Source of the DNA: Stomorhina lunata | Lineage: Eukaryota; Arthropoda; Insecta; Diptera; Rhiniidae | NCBI GenBank assembly: GCA_933228675.1 | Contig: OW121740.1 | Coordinates: 159,956,486 to 160,020,485, forward strand | Length of the DNA stretch: 64,000 nucleotides | Direction of reading: 5' to 3' | Part shown: positions 42,007 through 54,965 of the stretch, piece after piece | Numbering within the stretch: position 1 is the first letter of the stretch | How the letters are laid out: the number at the start of each line of letters is the position of its first letter | The notes under the pieces: generated by a model | What the model saw: the letters and a program-made list of their open reading frames with translations, nothing else | The model's database searches: none | What the model was told of the DNA's origin: nothing | Position numbers and translations under genes: made by a program

Positions 42007-43685
42007 TGTATTTAGTTGTATTCTAGTTTTATTTACTTATTTTTCAAATTAAAACTATTGTACACTATCTAAAAGAAATAATTTGCGATTAAAATTATTA
42101 AAAACTGTTCCAAGTTATCTCTTCAAGTGACAGCTGCAATATTTTGACTTGGCTTGACAAAAAAAAATTACATGGTTGTTTTTTAACGGAGCAATTTTAG
42201 TAATATTTTGCAAAATGTAAACAAACAACAAAGCGTAGGAAAAAAGTTAGTATTTTTTCTTGTAAAGGAACCAAATCTTTGTTTTTTTCAACAAATCTAG
42301 ATCAACGCTATATAACCGATTTATGTGCTTCCCCACGAAGTTGGTTCTTCGTACCGGAACTATTAGGAAATCTTAGAATTCCGACCAAGGACTAACACTA
42401 CTACGATATTGCCATTTATATTTCAGTTGAAACATCCGATATATATATATGTACCATGGGTGCTCCAAAATAAAGACTGGTTGATATCAGGGTTATCAAC
42501 GTTATCTAGGTTTAGGTAGTTAAAGTTAAGCTATCATTTGTTATAATTTAACAGCCAATATCTTTTAAGATAATAAATATATTCAAGCTTGAGGTAGAAT
42601 ATTAAAATTTGCAGGTATAAAAAACCAGTAAGAAAGTACTATGGTCTGTCAAGTCAGACTATATGATACGCTTCACCATTGTCATTATACATTTATTTAT
42701 CTATTTCCGTCGTTGAGCCTTATATAAAAGGTATGTGTGCTGTTTTTATCATATAAAAAAATGATGTGTGCAACAAATAAATATAAAATTGTCATAATTT
42801 TCAGATTTAAGAGCGCTTTTTTTGGATGTGGATTGTGACAGAATGCTTGTATGGGAGCTATAATCAAATATGGACCGATTTCAGTACACATGTTTCCTAT
42901 AAATATTTTTTTATGTTAATATACTGTAACTATGCTTTCCAAAACGCATCTTAGAAAATATTTACTATAGATCCTAACCGTCCCTTAAAGTGTTCAACGA
43001 TGTAACCCTCCAAAAATCAAAACGAGTTTTTAGAATGAATCTGGTACACAAGGTTAAAACACTTATTTATTTTTTGAGATATGGACATTTTTCTGTAAAA
43101 CACAAGGAAAGCTATTTTTTGAAATAGTCTCTCAATGGGCTAATGTTATGTTTCATAAATTACTGGGTAAACCGCCGTGATATAGCAGGTTAGTCATCCG
43201 CCTAACATACCACTTTAAAAAAATAAATTAAAAAAAGACGATTCACCTCATAATTCAGCTAGCCACTGGTTATTGAGTTTTAACTAATGCCTTTGCAGTT
43301 CGTAGCCGGAGTTAAAAAGTAGGTCCCTTCATTGTCTGAGAAAAGTACCCCTTGTTCCAATTGGAATGCGTAGAAATTATGTATGTACGTAAATTACTGA
43401 GATGTTTCGGTTTTTATTTCGGAACACTAATGCTCTATATCTCTTAAGCCAAATGTTTCTTGCCAAAAATTTTTTACTCATAGTATATAAATTTAAAGTT
43501 CTTTATTAGATATACATTTTTTTTAAGATCGATCGTATATAGTACGAGAATAAAGCCAACAACTTTAACTGATATTTACCACAGATGTTTGATGTTGTTT
43601 CAAAAGTTTTAGCTAAACTTTTTATTTAATTATAAAATAAATATAAAACTAACAAAATTTATATCGATTCATTAAAAGACAAATA
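42007..43685. repeat. Intergenic, PRP4K to LSm5, with repeat scraps
   Basis: No host gene is seen. GGTTCTTCGTACCGGAAC (about 42340) is also found in CHMP7 intron 1. TTGTATGGGAGCTATAATC and ATGGACCGATTTCAG (42847-42885) belong to a common dipteran repeat. GTGATATAGCAGGTTAGTC (about 43178) resembles the start of a tRNA-derived SINE. Confidence 0.45.
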
Positions 43686-44253
43686 CTATTCCGGTATGTC
43701 GCCACCAGGAACCAGCTAGAAATAAAGGAAAATTATTGACTCATAAACATATAAAAACTTCCCACAATAGAAATTAAAATTTTAGGACCATCTTAATACC
43801 GGCGAAATGACTGGGATAATAATATCTGCTTGTTATTAAAAGCGTTTAATATGTTACTTTAAGATTCATACAGGGGCACAAGTTAATATCATTGGTCATT
43901 TTGCCGGTATTTAGACGAACCTTCCTTCAATTTGGAACTGCAACTTACCATTGTTATATTGTTGCCATTTAAAAGAATTTGATCTAGTTTTGTAATGCGC
44001 CTTCCTTCGGGAGTGTTTTCATATTCGGTAACATCATCCAATAGCATATTAACAAAATCATCGAATCCCAATAAAGTTCCCACCATTTCTTTGTCATTCT
44101 TCATGATAATGTGAATGCGCGAGCCAATACATTTGTCCACCAATTCTATAGCAACAGAAAAATTCTTTGTTTTTTCTAATCATTTAAAGATATTTCATAA
44201 TTACCCAATGGCAGTAAAGTGGAAACGTTTGCTGGTGGTGGAACTGCAGTCAT
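43686..44253 (-). CDS. LSm5: U6 snRNA-associated Sm-like protein LSm5
   Basis: Three exons on the minus strand (44253-44205, 44145-43949, 43715-43686) join in frame to 91 residues, exactly the length of human LSm5. The Sm fold is complete: [19 protein letters not shown] and [17 protein letters not shown] form Sm1, and [16 protein letters not shown] forms Sm2; the protein ends LVPGGDIPE. The last intron must be spliced: reading through its GTAAGT donor would give an atypical tail. LSm5 is part of the LSm2-8 ring that binds the U6 snRNA 3' end in the nucleus and of the LSm1-7 ring in mRNA decay. A likely AATAAA lies downstream near 43620. Drosophila CG6610 is the likely counterpart. Confidence 0.95.
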
Positions 44254-45005
44254 TTTAAAGGAATTATTTTAAAGTTCTATTAAAAAATACCGGAAAATGT
44301 GCAAAATACTTCAGACTGAAATGGTTTGTTGTCACAACATTCCGTTTGTAGAGTTGCCAATATATGAATATTTGCTTGAGTACTCAATGATTGGAGTATT
44401 GAAAAGTACCCAGCGAGAAATTTAAAGCAGAGATATAAAATAGCTCGATAATCAAAGCAAATTATACTTTTTAGAACATTATTTTTATTAAAATCGGAAG
44501 TGTCGAATTAAAAAAATGTTAAACTATTTAATGAACTGGACCAGGATGTGTGTCTAAAATTAACGTATTACTTATAAAGATTTTTATCACTAAAAAATTT
44601 GTCGTTTTTAAAATTGATCATGTCTTTGGAACGGGTCACAGGTTAAAGTTTTTATTTCTACTGCCAAAAAATTGGATGTGCCAAACTTTAGAAAGATAAA
44701 AGAAAAATTTGTGTCTTTGAGAAACGTAAAACTATATTCAATTTTTTTTGGAGATACCCTCAAAATTTTTAACAATAAAATCCCTTTTCCATCCTTCTTT
44801 TTGCACAATGCAAATGAGTGGGCAAAAACCGACGTTTTTTTGGAATTCTGTCTCGTCTTGATTTTAACCGCCGGTTTTTACACGTGTTTGTTCTAAACTA
44901 CTTGTGAGTGGGCCAATCAGTAAAAATTACTAATTCAGCTGTTTACATACATTTATATACATTTTTTTGTTTTATTTTGATTAATGCGATAAAGAAAAAA
45001 CCGAT
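44254..45005. other. LSm5 upstream region
   Basis: This should hold the LSm5 promoter. Open frames at 44608-44808 (minus) and 44672-44896 (plus) overlap each other and have no recognisable domain. Confidence 0.4.
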
Positions 45006-45008
45006 AGT

Positions 45009-45440
45009 GTGTATGCATTATCGATGTGCGTGTCAAACCGTACAGTTTTACCCGTTCGATTTAAACTGTTCAAAAGAACGAAGTGTGTGCCTACCTTTAT
45101 TGTCCATACATCTGCCCACACTTGTGAATGCCGGGCATTTCTCAATGAGATGGCGAGACATTGTCATATTGAACTCATCTGGGTACCTGGTAACATTATT
45201 GATAAATCTGGTGCTCTCCTTAGTCAGGAAGATGTTGATTTATGGGCATGGATAGCAGCAAGCCTGCAAATCGCAAACAAGGCAATCTCTTTAAGGGTCA
45301 GCCCAGAACACTTGGTATATTGGTACCACTTGTTACATTTCAAAGCAAACATGGCCCATTTACGATAGCAATTGTTCAAAATGTCACGAAACCGACTTCG
45401 CTACTTGATCTCAACCCAAACAGGGCATTCCGTTTTTAGT
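45009..45440 (+). pseudogene. LINE RNase H domain relic
   Basis: The frame reads HCHIELIWVPGNIIDKSGA, matching the core of RNase H domains at the C-terminus of R1/Jockey/I-type LINEs, where WVPGH..GNE.AD is expected. The catalytic His and Glu-Asp region is degraded. Frameshifts occur around 45240. It lies upstream of UBE2O in the same orientation. Confidence 0.6.
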
Positions 45441-46104
45441 TTTGCCTGCCAGAAGACTTAGTCCCATTTCATACGAATCAGGTTTATTTGATCAGTTTTT
45501 CTTTAAATTTCTTTTGAACATGCCTTCATGTTTACACACGAACATTTTCTTCGTCAGTTTTTATTTTATTTTCCTCAAATTCATCTCTTCTGCATGGTTT
45601 ACCTGATAAATCTAACATAAATGTTTGCAAAATCTTTTCTGTTTTTGAAGAAAAACTAAAGAAAATGCTTTCGGAGTACGTTTAGCGTTTAAAAATGGGG
45701 TACATTAGTATACTCGACATAAACAGTTAAAGGGTTAAATAATTTTAAGGAAATGTATTGTATGAAAATAAAAGGAAAATATCCCAATAGAATTACTAAA
45801 AAGAAATAATCTGGTAACTCTAAATGTCATCAGACAACTTCTTCTTGTCTGTTCTTTTCGTTTTTCTTTTCATCGTTTTTTTTTATTAAATTTTCGATTG
45901 CATACTATTATTGTTGAAAAAATTAATTCCGTTAACTTTTTGGCAAAGGAGAGGTACATTTTTGCATAAAATCGAATAAATTAGAAGTGTAGAAAAATTA
46001 AATTCACATGAAAAGCTTAAAATTTAATATTAATTAACTAAAAATTAAACGAAAACAGAAGGAATAGTAAGGTAAAAATAAAATATTTGGAAAATATCGA
46101 TATA
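45441..46104 (+). other. UBE2O upstream region
   Basis: Contains the presumed UBE2O promoter and 5' UTR; no other gene is visible. Confidence 0.4.
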
Positions 46105-49100
46105 ATGGAAACGGAAGTGGCCTCCGCTACAAATGAGGAGTCGTCCAATAATTTAAAAAACTCTTGTGTCAACATCAACGTCCAACCAATAAACAAAGAA
46201 TTTTCCAACAAAGGAATCAGTGACGAACTACAAAATAATCATGAATCATCCTCAGAGACTTCATCGAATGAAACAAAAATAACTGCAAACAACAAATCAG
46301 GAGGAGCCTCACCCAAATTGATGTCAGAGGAGAATAAGAAAGATGCTGAAACTGTTGTTGGTAGGGCAACGCGTGACGATGACTCCTTAACGATTGGTGA
46401 GGGAGATTGTCAATATTTCTTTGAAGATGAAATCTTTCGTATCGATAGGAAAGGTCGGGTTAAATTCGGTTTGGTCCTTGAAACTCCTGGCACATATTCA
46501 GGAGACGAGGACGATGAATTTGATGAAATTTTAGACAAGGGTGAGATACGTGTTGTCTGGTATCCGGAGTTTAAGGAAACAGTTCAATGTCAAAATTCGG
46601 TAAGAGAAAATTATTAAGAATTATTAAGTTTCTTTTTACATATTTTTTAATTTTAATATTTAATATACAGTTATGCAACTGTGTTTGACATGGATAACTG
46701 TTATTAAGCGCGTGTTAAGGTTTTTTAATTTCTCTTTCTTGTACCATTTACTAATAAATGATTTGATATTTATAATAAGGTTCTCAAACAACCGATCGAC
46801 TTGCAATTTATACTTAAGCCATGTCCATTTTTCTGTCCTTCTGTATGTTAAAATATAAAGTTTATCTAAATGAATTACACCACAGTTCAAGTCAATACGA
46901 CAGATCCTAAAAATTTTATAATTTATAAAGAGCTTTATATTTGAAAATTACCTGAATTTCTAGCAAAAAACTATTGGTTTTGGGAGATTTATAGTTTTAA
47001 AGATCTAAATTAAAAGTTATCCGGACTATAGAGTGTCAAATTCGATTGTTCTGTATCCCTCATGTTTAAATGTGGAGCCGATGGAGTTAGACTGATTTGT
47101 ATAGCTTTCTCCGACCATCAGAGTCTGAGATCTTGGAGGAGATCTCGATTGAGATCGACAGGAAAAAGAAATATCACTGGTCCTCAAGTTCCAATTCTGA
47201 CTTAAGCGAGGCGTCCCCTAGGATCTGGTGGTGTGAGAAGAGTCCAGATCAACCGTTAGTGTCACCATCAGGTTAATGCCACTAAAAGTATGTTCGTATA
47301 AATCATTTCTCCCTGGGGCTGTCCTCCAAGGATGTGCTGTCCGAGTTAGTTTTATTTTTTGTGTTTTTTTTTGAAATTTTAATAATTTTCTCTTGATTAT
47401 ACATTTTAAAATCGGTCCATAAATGATCAGAGATAATGTCATTTATGGATAATTGATTCTCCTGAAGCTCAATATGTTTCTAGTGACATCGATTACTAAG
47501 CTTCAATTACTACATCACACAAATCTTTTTTTTTTTTTGCCTTTAGGGCAATGTAGGGCAAAGCCTCACTGATTTTGTTTTTTGCTTACCCTAGAGAGAC
47601 TCTGCCCAACTAGGCTTTACATGAAAAAAATTAGCGAAGATCAAGTTGATTCTTGAGAATTGTGGCCATTTTTCGGTGCTAAATGTGTAAAAACGCGAAA
47701 AAAGCACAATCTTAAGCATAAGTGTTTACGTATTTATATTCTGCACCATTGTAGGTGGGAAAGGTATCTTTTTATAAGAGCTTATTATTTTTTGAACAAT
47801 AGTTTTTAAGCAAATAATCTTATTTTTTAGATTGGTTTAGCCGATCGTACTTTAATGCCTGGCGATGTCGTCAGACGTTTAGTGCCGGGCAAAGAAACCC
47901 AAAGAGGCTATTGTCGGGATATCAATATGAAGGCAGATGTTAAGGTGCTGGGAACCAGATATGTCATAAAAAATGTAAATGTTGAACGTTTAAGAGTTAT
48001 TTCTAACTGGCAGCGTGATGGTGCAGTATGTTTAGATAGCTGGGTTGGCAGCACAAAAGATGTGGAAGAAAAAGCCATATTACGGTAAGATTTTTAACAC
48101 TTATTTGAGAGAATAGAAATTTAAATTAAGAATTTTTAGTAAAATTACTTTATTTTAAGTAACAAAATGAAAATTTAAAAATTTTGAACCAGATATTTAA
48201 ATTCTATTCTCGCAAATTGATGATCAAAAATATTAAATAAATACCATAAATATCTCTTTTTACTGCAGAACTGCCTCTGGATGTCGTATAGAAATATCAT
48301 CAAATGATTTTTATAATTTTCAAGATTTAAATTCACGCCGTCAGCGTGATATCTTTAATCCGAAAGTTTTCTATCCCGGCAATACTGTAATAGGCAGTCT
48401 GCCTCCAATGGAAAATATAAAGATCCTTACACCGGATATACCATTGCATACCAATAAAAAGGGCAAACCTTTAACCCGAAAGGTAAATTAACTTAATTAT
48501 GTTTTTTTAAATATGAAATACGTAACTATTTTACACTCTCAGTTCACCATAGAAAGTCTTTACACCGATTGTGTTTGGGTTAATTGGCAATGTAAAGCCT
48601 TATCGGAAGATATCAATTTAGATCCAGATTGGTTTGCTGTCCAACCAAATCCCTGTGTAAGAGGCGAAGATCTTAAACGTTTAAAACGTCTAAATCTCTT
48701 TGAGTCTTGTATGTTGCAAATCGTTGATCGTAACTATTTAACCTATTCGGCCTGTGATACACTGATCAAGAAATCTGACTGGGACAAAGAGCAAGCAGTT
48801 AAATTTAAGCAAATCCTACAACAACAAAAGGAAGCAAATCAAAAGATCTTTGTACGCACTTCCTTTACCGGAACAACGGGAACAGCTGGAACCCATCATC
48901 ATTATGAAAAATTCAAGAAAAAACTTAGCTTAAGTTTAGACGATAAATCAAGCAACAAACTGAAAAGAAGTCTTTATAAGGGTGATAAATTGGATAAGAG
49001 AGAAACGTTACAAGAAATGCTCACCCAAGAGAAACCTACACCAAAGAGCAACAAAGCGGATAGCGAAGCAGAATGGCTCTCCACAGACGATGAGGTTGAA

Positions 49101-52100
49101 ATAGATGAGGATAATTGTGATATAAATGCCATGGATATTGATAATTTCGTTGAGAATCTTAAACAATATACGGAAGATTGTATTAGTACTACAACAACAA
49201 TGTCAACGTGTTCAAGTCCCTCGCCTCATACGAGTCCCAAACACTTGACCAAACGTCAGTTGAAGAAAAAGACTCGTAAAAATTTCAAGAAACCATTTCT
49301 ACCCGAACCTTGTGTCGATGTAAAGCCCAAGGAAGGCGATGAACTTGTCACAGAAGCTTTGTTAGTTTATAGTACTGCTACAGTGGTGTGGCAAGATGGT
49401 ACCATAGAATCAGACATACCATCAACACAATTGTATCCCATTCATCACTTGGATAATCATGTTAGTTAATGGAAAAGCTTTAAAGTAGAATAACTTTTTA
49501 ATATAATTAAAAAAAATGTATCTTTAGGAATTTTTCCCTGGCGATTTTGTAATATCAGCCAAAGATGAGGAAGATTTCAGTCATCGTAATTATGGAGTCA
49601 TACAAACGGTCGATCATCAGGGTAGAATTGCTCATGTTAAATGGTTTACCACTTATATAACTGACGATGAGGCTAAGTAATAATATTTATAACGACTTAT
49701 TTTATATCTTATTAGAAACAACATAATTTTTAAAATAATCAGGCATGTCACAAATTCCGATCGAAATAGTTTTGAAATTGCAGATGCATTCCGGTCATTT
49801 TTGTATTTCAGTTTCTTCAGATTCCGAAACATCTTTAAAACGTGTTTTGTAAAAAAACGATTTTTGTAAATTGCAAAAACTGACATTATGTACATATGTA
49901 TGTATATATAAACTGTTAAAAACTTGGTCCAGCAATGCGGAACGCATTCTTCTAGTTTAAAATAGAAGTGGTTTAAAACAGATCAATAAAGAATAGGGAT
50001 ACAAAAACATAAAGAGGATAAGTTTGGCTAACTGAGCCAATCATATGATCATAAGTAAAAGTAAATGGGTTTTCAATAACAACATGATTCTCGTTTCCAA
50101 ATTCGCTTTAGTGTTTAGTTAAATATATGATCTTAACTACTGACATTTCAATAATATAGTGTGCTAACGAAGTCCGTAGCAGGACATAAAATGCAGCATT
50201 TCCACACTGCTATTTTTTATTTTAGTTATTTTTAAAATGAGAAGTAACACTTAGGCAAATACAGCCTATACAGTTTAATATAGAAATTGGATTACTTTCT
50301 TTGGAAAGGGATAGGATTCCCATAATTTATTAATATAATTAAAAAATAGTAAATTTTTAGAATAATTTATGACATGAATCTAAGCCCGACTCGAACGTGA
50401 ACAACCTTTGAAAGTGGTTTCATTTAAAATTGTTGGTTTTCTTCTTAAGTATTCTGAAGAAGTCATTTTACTTTCGATTGGAATTCATTTTTGTGACAAA
50501 CCTGAAAATTTTTATTTTTTTGTGAATAATTTAAAGTGAAATATGATAAGTGATGTATGATAAATCTTGTAACTTTTTGGGTAAAAATTTTTATCTCTTC
50601 TAGACCCATGTACAAAGGTGAATCAGAATGCAGTGTCTATGATCTCAAAGATCAGCCCGATTTTCAATACCGTCCCGGTACTATGGTCGTACGTGTGGCT
50701 AATTTTGTCGGCGAAGATGCTAACTGTACAGCCGGACAAGTTATTGATAATTACATTGATGGTCGTGTCAAAGTTTGGTGGGTTGATGGTCACATCAGTC
50801 TGTGTTGGCCACAAGATCTCTTCGATATGGGACAATTAGATCAAGGTGACTTCAGTCATGCCTCCGAAGATTCATGGGAAACTGAATCGGAAAGTAGTCA
50901 AGTGGGTTGTGGTGCTGTTACCGGTGGTCTAAAGTTGTCAATATCCGAATCACATATTCTAACAAACATAGAGAAAGCTCGTGTAGCTTTGGCCCGTTTG
51001 CAGGAAATTTTTAATATAAGTCCAAATTTACAAAACCCAGAGGTAAACATTGATAATTGTTAGAATTTTTTTTTATTTTATATTGAACATTTATTTACAA
51101 ATTAAGGTAATGCGTAAACTTCTGACGGTTTATAAAAGTTGTCGCTTTTTGGATCGTCTTTTAAATACAAATTTCTTTCATGAAGATCATTTTATGGTGA
51201 GTGTTTAGAAAATTTAATGAGTTTCTTAAACTTAATACCACTAATCTGTATATATCGTTAAGGGTCTAATTGAACGTGTTCGTAGAGTTGGCACTCAGTC
51301 GATGCATGAACGTGTACAAGATCAGAAAAATCGTTTATTTAGTGATTCTGCTTTAACTAATTCACCAAGTCCAAATAAAAATCCACATCATACACATCAT
51401 AATCAATACAATGCTCTAGTATTAAGAATATCTGGAATTAAAAACAGCTCTTCTTCTGGTAATAATAGTACTGAAGCTGGTGTTACGGCCGAAACATCAC
51501 AAAATGGAGCATCAACTTCAACGAAAGAATACGTTCCTCGCATACTTTTCACTATGTCATCGACACCTTTCAAATGCCTCAACAGTCATAATCATGGCAC
51601 TAATTTAAGTGCTCAATTAGCTACCCCGTCTTCTTTAAAACGTCGCAGTTCCCCTGTGGCTGCTGCCAAAGAACCTCAAACGAAAAAGATCGAAAATGTG
51701 CCAAGTATTACGCCAACCACAGAAAATGACAAATTGTCTAATGGAGGAGATATTCCAATAACACAACAAAATTCTGATAATCTTCCAACGATTATAGAAA
51801 ATCCCTCTACTCAGTTGGAAATCTCTCCAAATACCCATAAACAATATAACAATGAAAAGAATCAACTCTTGAATTCGGTTATGATGAATATTGAAAAGGC
51901 CTTTGAGAAGACAAGTCATTTGACAGCTACATCTCAGGATGACTCGGGAAATTATTCCCGAAATGAAAATTGTGGTGGCAGTTCTACTAGTTATACAAGT
52001 TCCACGGATTTAACTAATATAGAAACGAATAATTCTCTTACCAAGGCAAATGATAATCAAAATCCTAATAATCAATCGAGTAGTAGCATAGAATTTGCCG

Positions 52101-54965
52101 AAGATCTTCCAGTACTGGAGTGTGTACGTTTGTGTTCATTACTCAACGAACAATTGGTCAAGTGTCTTAATGAAATATGTGAAAAATATTATAAAGATGA
52201 TCAAATGAATTTAAGTGAGGTCCTAGATTCGACTAAGAATAATGAAAATGCTACATCTGTTGAAACTGTTATAAATATTGAGGATAACAAACTGACGGTG
52301 GAAAATGTTATTAAAGCAGAAGAAGAGGAAATTGCCGCTGCTGATATTACACCGGCCTTAGAAACTATCACAGAAACAACTTCTACATCAGTTATTTCTA
52401 CTTTGGATGCTGGGATTAATGAATTAAATGCCAATCCAGAATGTTTCCAAGTTTTATCTAATGCTCCTAAAAATCATAAATATCAATTAACCATTTTCCA
52501 TCCAAACAATACTCAACAATACTATAAGGCTGTGCAACGAGAACATCGTATGTTAAAATCCTCCTTGCCTCCAGGGGTATATGTAAAGTAAGAATATTCT
52601 CAATTTAAAAAAAAAAGAAAATATTTTATTAAAATACTTTTCTCGACGTTTACTTTAGGGTCTATGAAGATCGTATGGATTTATTAAGTGTGATGATAGA
52701 GGGACCCAAACATACACCCTATGAAGATGGCATGTTTTTCTTTGACATACAACTGGGTCGCGATTATCCTAAAAGTGCACCTTTATGTCACTATATAAGT
52801 TATTGTTCTGATCGTCTTAATCCCAATCTCTATGAAGATGGCAAAGTTTGTGTATCTTTGTTGGGCACTTGGATGGGTAAAGAAACCGAAGTTTGGGGTC
52901 CCAACAGTACATTGCTGCAAGTGATAGTTTCCATTCAGGGTCTTATATTAGTACCAGAGCCTTATTTCAATGAAGCCGGTTATGAAAAACAAAAAGGTAT
53001 AAAATCCTTTTAAAAACTTTTAATTAAATTGTTTCAAAGCCTATTAACATTTTCTAAAACAGGCACCCAACAAGGTAAGGAAAATTCCCGTATGTACAAT
53101 GAAATGGTCATTATAAAAATGGTCCAAGCTACAACGAAATTATTACAAAATCCTCGGGGCGTGTTTCATGACGAAATTGTTAAACATTTCAAACAAAATG
53201 GTTTGAAAATGTATGAACGCATTACCGGATGGGCTGAATATTCAATGATGGCAAATTCGAATACAAATGAAGATGGAAGTCAAGATCAAGGTAATTTTTT
53301 TTTTATTAAAGTCTATATAGTTCAAACATTTCATCATGATTAACAAATTTGGTTAGCAATCCAAAATTAAAGCAGAAGAAGTTTATCCACACAAAGAAAA
53401 TTTATTAATGCAATTTTTCAAATTTTGAAGAATGTTTTAGAATTTTATTTACAACTAGCTGATTTTACCCGGCGTTGCCCGGGTTCGTAGTTAAAGTTTT
53501 TTTTTCTTTAAGAATTAACAATTATAAAATATTTTTTATTAATTTTTTAATTGAATTCTTTATTATTGTACTTGCTTATATATTTAATTGACTTTTGTGA
53601 ATGGCAGTACTCCTCATTAATGTGTGCTTTAAACGTTTTCGAAAGCAAATGGGTCCATAAATATTAAACCACATACAGACAAACAGACGCGAACATTTTT
53701 TTATATTTATAGATTATCGAAAAACTATCAAACAATCGTCAAATAATCATCAAACAGTCGTCAGTCAATCGTGAAACAACTATCGAACAAATATTAAAAA
53801 TCATTGAACAGTCATCAGTTAATCATCAAAAAACCATCAATCAATCATTAAAAAATCATCAAACTACTGTCATAAAATCGGTAGTTAATCGTAAAATAAT
53901 TATCAAACAATCATTAAAACTCTTCAAACAGTCATCAGTCAATCAATCATCAAACAACTGTCAAACAATCGTCAAGCAACCATCAAATAATCAAGAAATA
54001 TCTTCAAACAATCGTCAGTCAAACTATCCTATATTACACCAATCATATTACCAATATTCGTGCATCCGTTTTCCTATTTTAGATAAATCAAAAAAAAAGG
54101 TCGTAAAAGTGGGCAAGGTAAATTTTTCTTAATGTTGAATCCTAACTTGGACTAAAAAAAAAAACATTTAGAAAAAAAATGTCTTCATTTAAAAGAAAAG
54201 GGACATTTTCAATTCTCAGGTCCATTTTCAAAAAATTCAAAAAGCGAAAACTATCCTATATTATGAAAATATACACATTTAAAACTTTCATTAATTGGGT
54301 TAAATCGTTTTCATCTTATTATCCATATTTGTCATTTTTAATATTTGACTTATATGAGAGGGGTCACGCCCACTTGAGATTTCAAGAAAAATATCAGGCC
54401 TGTTTTATCCATCAGTCACACCTTAACATACTATCAAAATTTCAGAAAAATCGGGCCTCTCGGTCACCTATATTTGTCATTTTTAATATATGAGTTATAT
54501 ATTTGAGATTTCAAAAAACCTAGCCTATCTTAACCACCGGTCACACCATTTCAGAAAAATCGGTCCCCTAGTTTCGGAGATCCTTCCCAACAAACAACAT
54601 ACAAACAGACGCGAACATTTTTTTTATAGATATAGAAGTTTAATCATTGAAAAACAAGAACAACGCCAGTTCTTAATCTCTAGTTTAGAAAAAAATCTTT
54701 ATAAACAATTTCAAAATGTTTTGAATATCTTTTTAATTTCAATAATATTCTACTTTCAGATTCCAGCAAAGGTGTTTCTCCCAATAACACAAGTTATTCT
54801 TTACCGGATTTCCCCTTGGTTCCAGCAAGTCGTGGTTTTTGTTTAACTTTAACAGGTCTTTTAAAAAGTTTCCAAAAAATAATTATTTCTTTAAATGAAA
54901 CTACAACAGTATCCACTACACCTATGTTGGAAACTCCAAACAATCCAACAACTACGATTGAATAG
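46105..54965 (+). CDS. UBE2O: UBE2O, hybrid E2/E3 ubiquitin-conjugating enzyme
   Basis: Eleven exons (46105-46599, 47831-48084, 48269-48482, 48543-49460, 49528-49676, 50604-51042, 51107-51196, 51263-52587, 52659-52996, 53063-53290, 54760-54965) join in frame to 1551 residues. The N-terminal part carries the conserved blocks of UBE2O (PGDVVRRLVPGKETQRGYCR; TDCVWVNWQCKALSEDIN; PGDFVISAK; GRVKVWWVDGHISLCWP). Exon 8 is a long Ser/Asn-rich disordered stretch. The UBC fold follows, with catalytic Cys in DGKVCVSLLGTW at codon 52849 (residue 1359). UBE2O ubiquitinates substrates without a separate E3, including orphan ribosomal proteins. I chose ATG 46105; no earlier in-frame ATG is close. Drosophila CG10254 is the likely counterpart. 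Confidence 0.94.
46600..47830. other. UBE2O intron 1
   Basis: 1.2 kb of intron. Short open frames on both strands at 46660-46890 overlap and have no domain. I see no clear transposon. Confidence 0.4.
49677..50603. other. UBE2O intron 5
   Basis: AT-rich intron of about 0.9 kb; no feature recognised. Confidence 0.4.
53455..53713 (-). mobile_element. Small non-autonomous Helitron-like element
   Basis: On the minus strand the element begins TCTATAAATATAAAAAAATG (from 53713), with a preceding A. It ends with the hairpin ACCCGG-GCAACG-CCGGGT, then AAAATCAG, then CTAG at 53458-53455, followed by T. A 5' TC, a 3' hairpin about 8-10 bases before CTRR, and insertion between A and T are the Helitron signature. 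At 259 bp it has no coding capacity. It sits in UBE2O intron 10. Confidence 0.8.
53720..54030. repeat. Short tandem repeat of CAATC/ATCAAA type
   Basis: Repeated, imperfect words such as AAACAATCGTCA and AAATCATCAAAC are spaced about 12-25 bases apart. This is a degenerate simple repeat next to the Helitron 5' end. Confidence 0.7.
54240..54638 (-). mobile_element. Second Helitron-like 5' end, incomplete
   Basis: On the minus strand TCTATATCTATAAAAAAAAT (from about 54638), followed by GTTCGCGTCTGTTTGT, matches the 5' end of the element at 53455-53713. Further in, the sequence differs, and I find no hairpin plus CTAG end. It is either truncated or its far end is diverged; the left boundary given is approximate. 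Confidence 0.5.

Noticed and set aside
43889..43948. Alternative LSm5 C-terminus by reading into the last intron
   Set aside because: A GTAAGT donor follows GGN NITM exactly, and the small downstream exon restores the conserved LVPGG end and the 91-residue length.
46087..46104. Extension of UBE2O by six codons from a TTG
   Set aside because: Start codons in fly nuclear genes are normally ATG; ATG 46105 is in the same frame just downstream.
52800..52850. UBC domain has LNPN instead of the usual HPN motif, suggesting an inactive enzyme
   Set aside because: As far as I know this is normal for UBE2O, and the catalytic Cys in KVCVSLLGTW is present.
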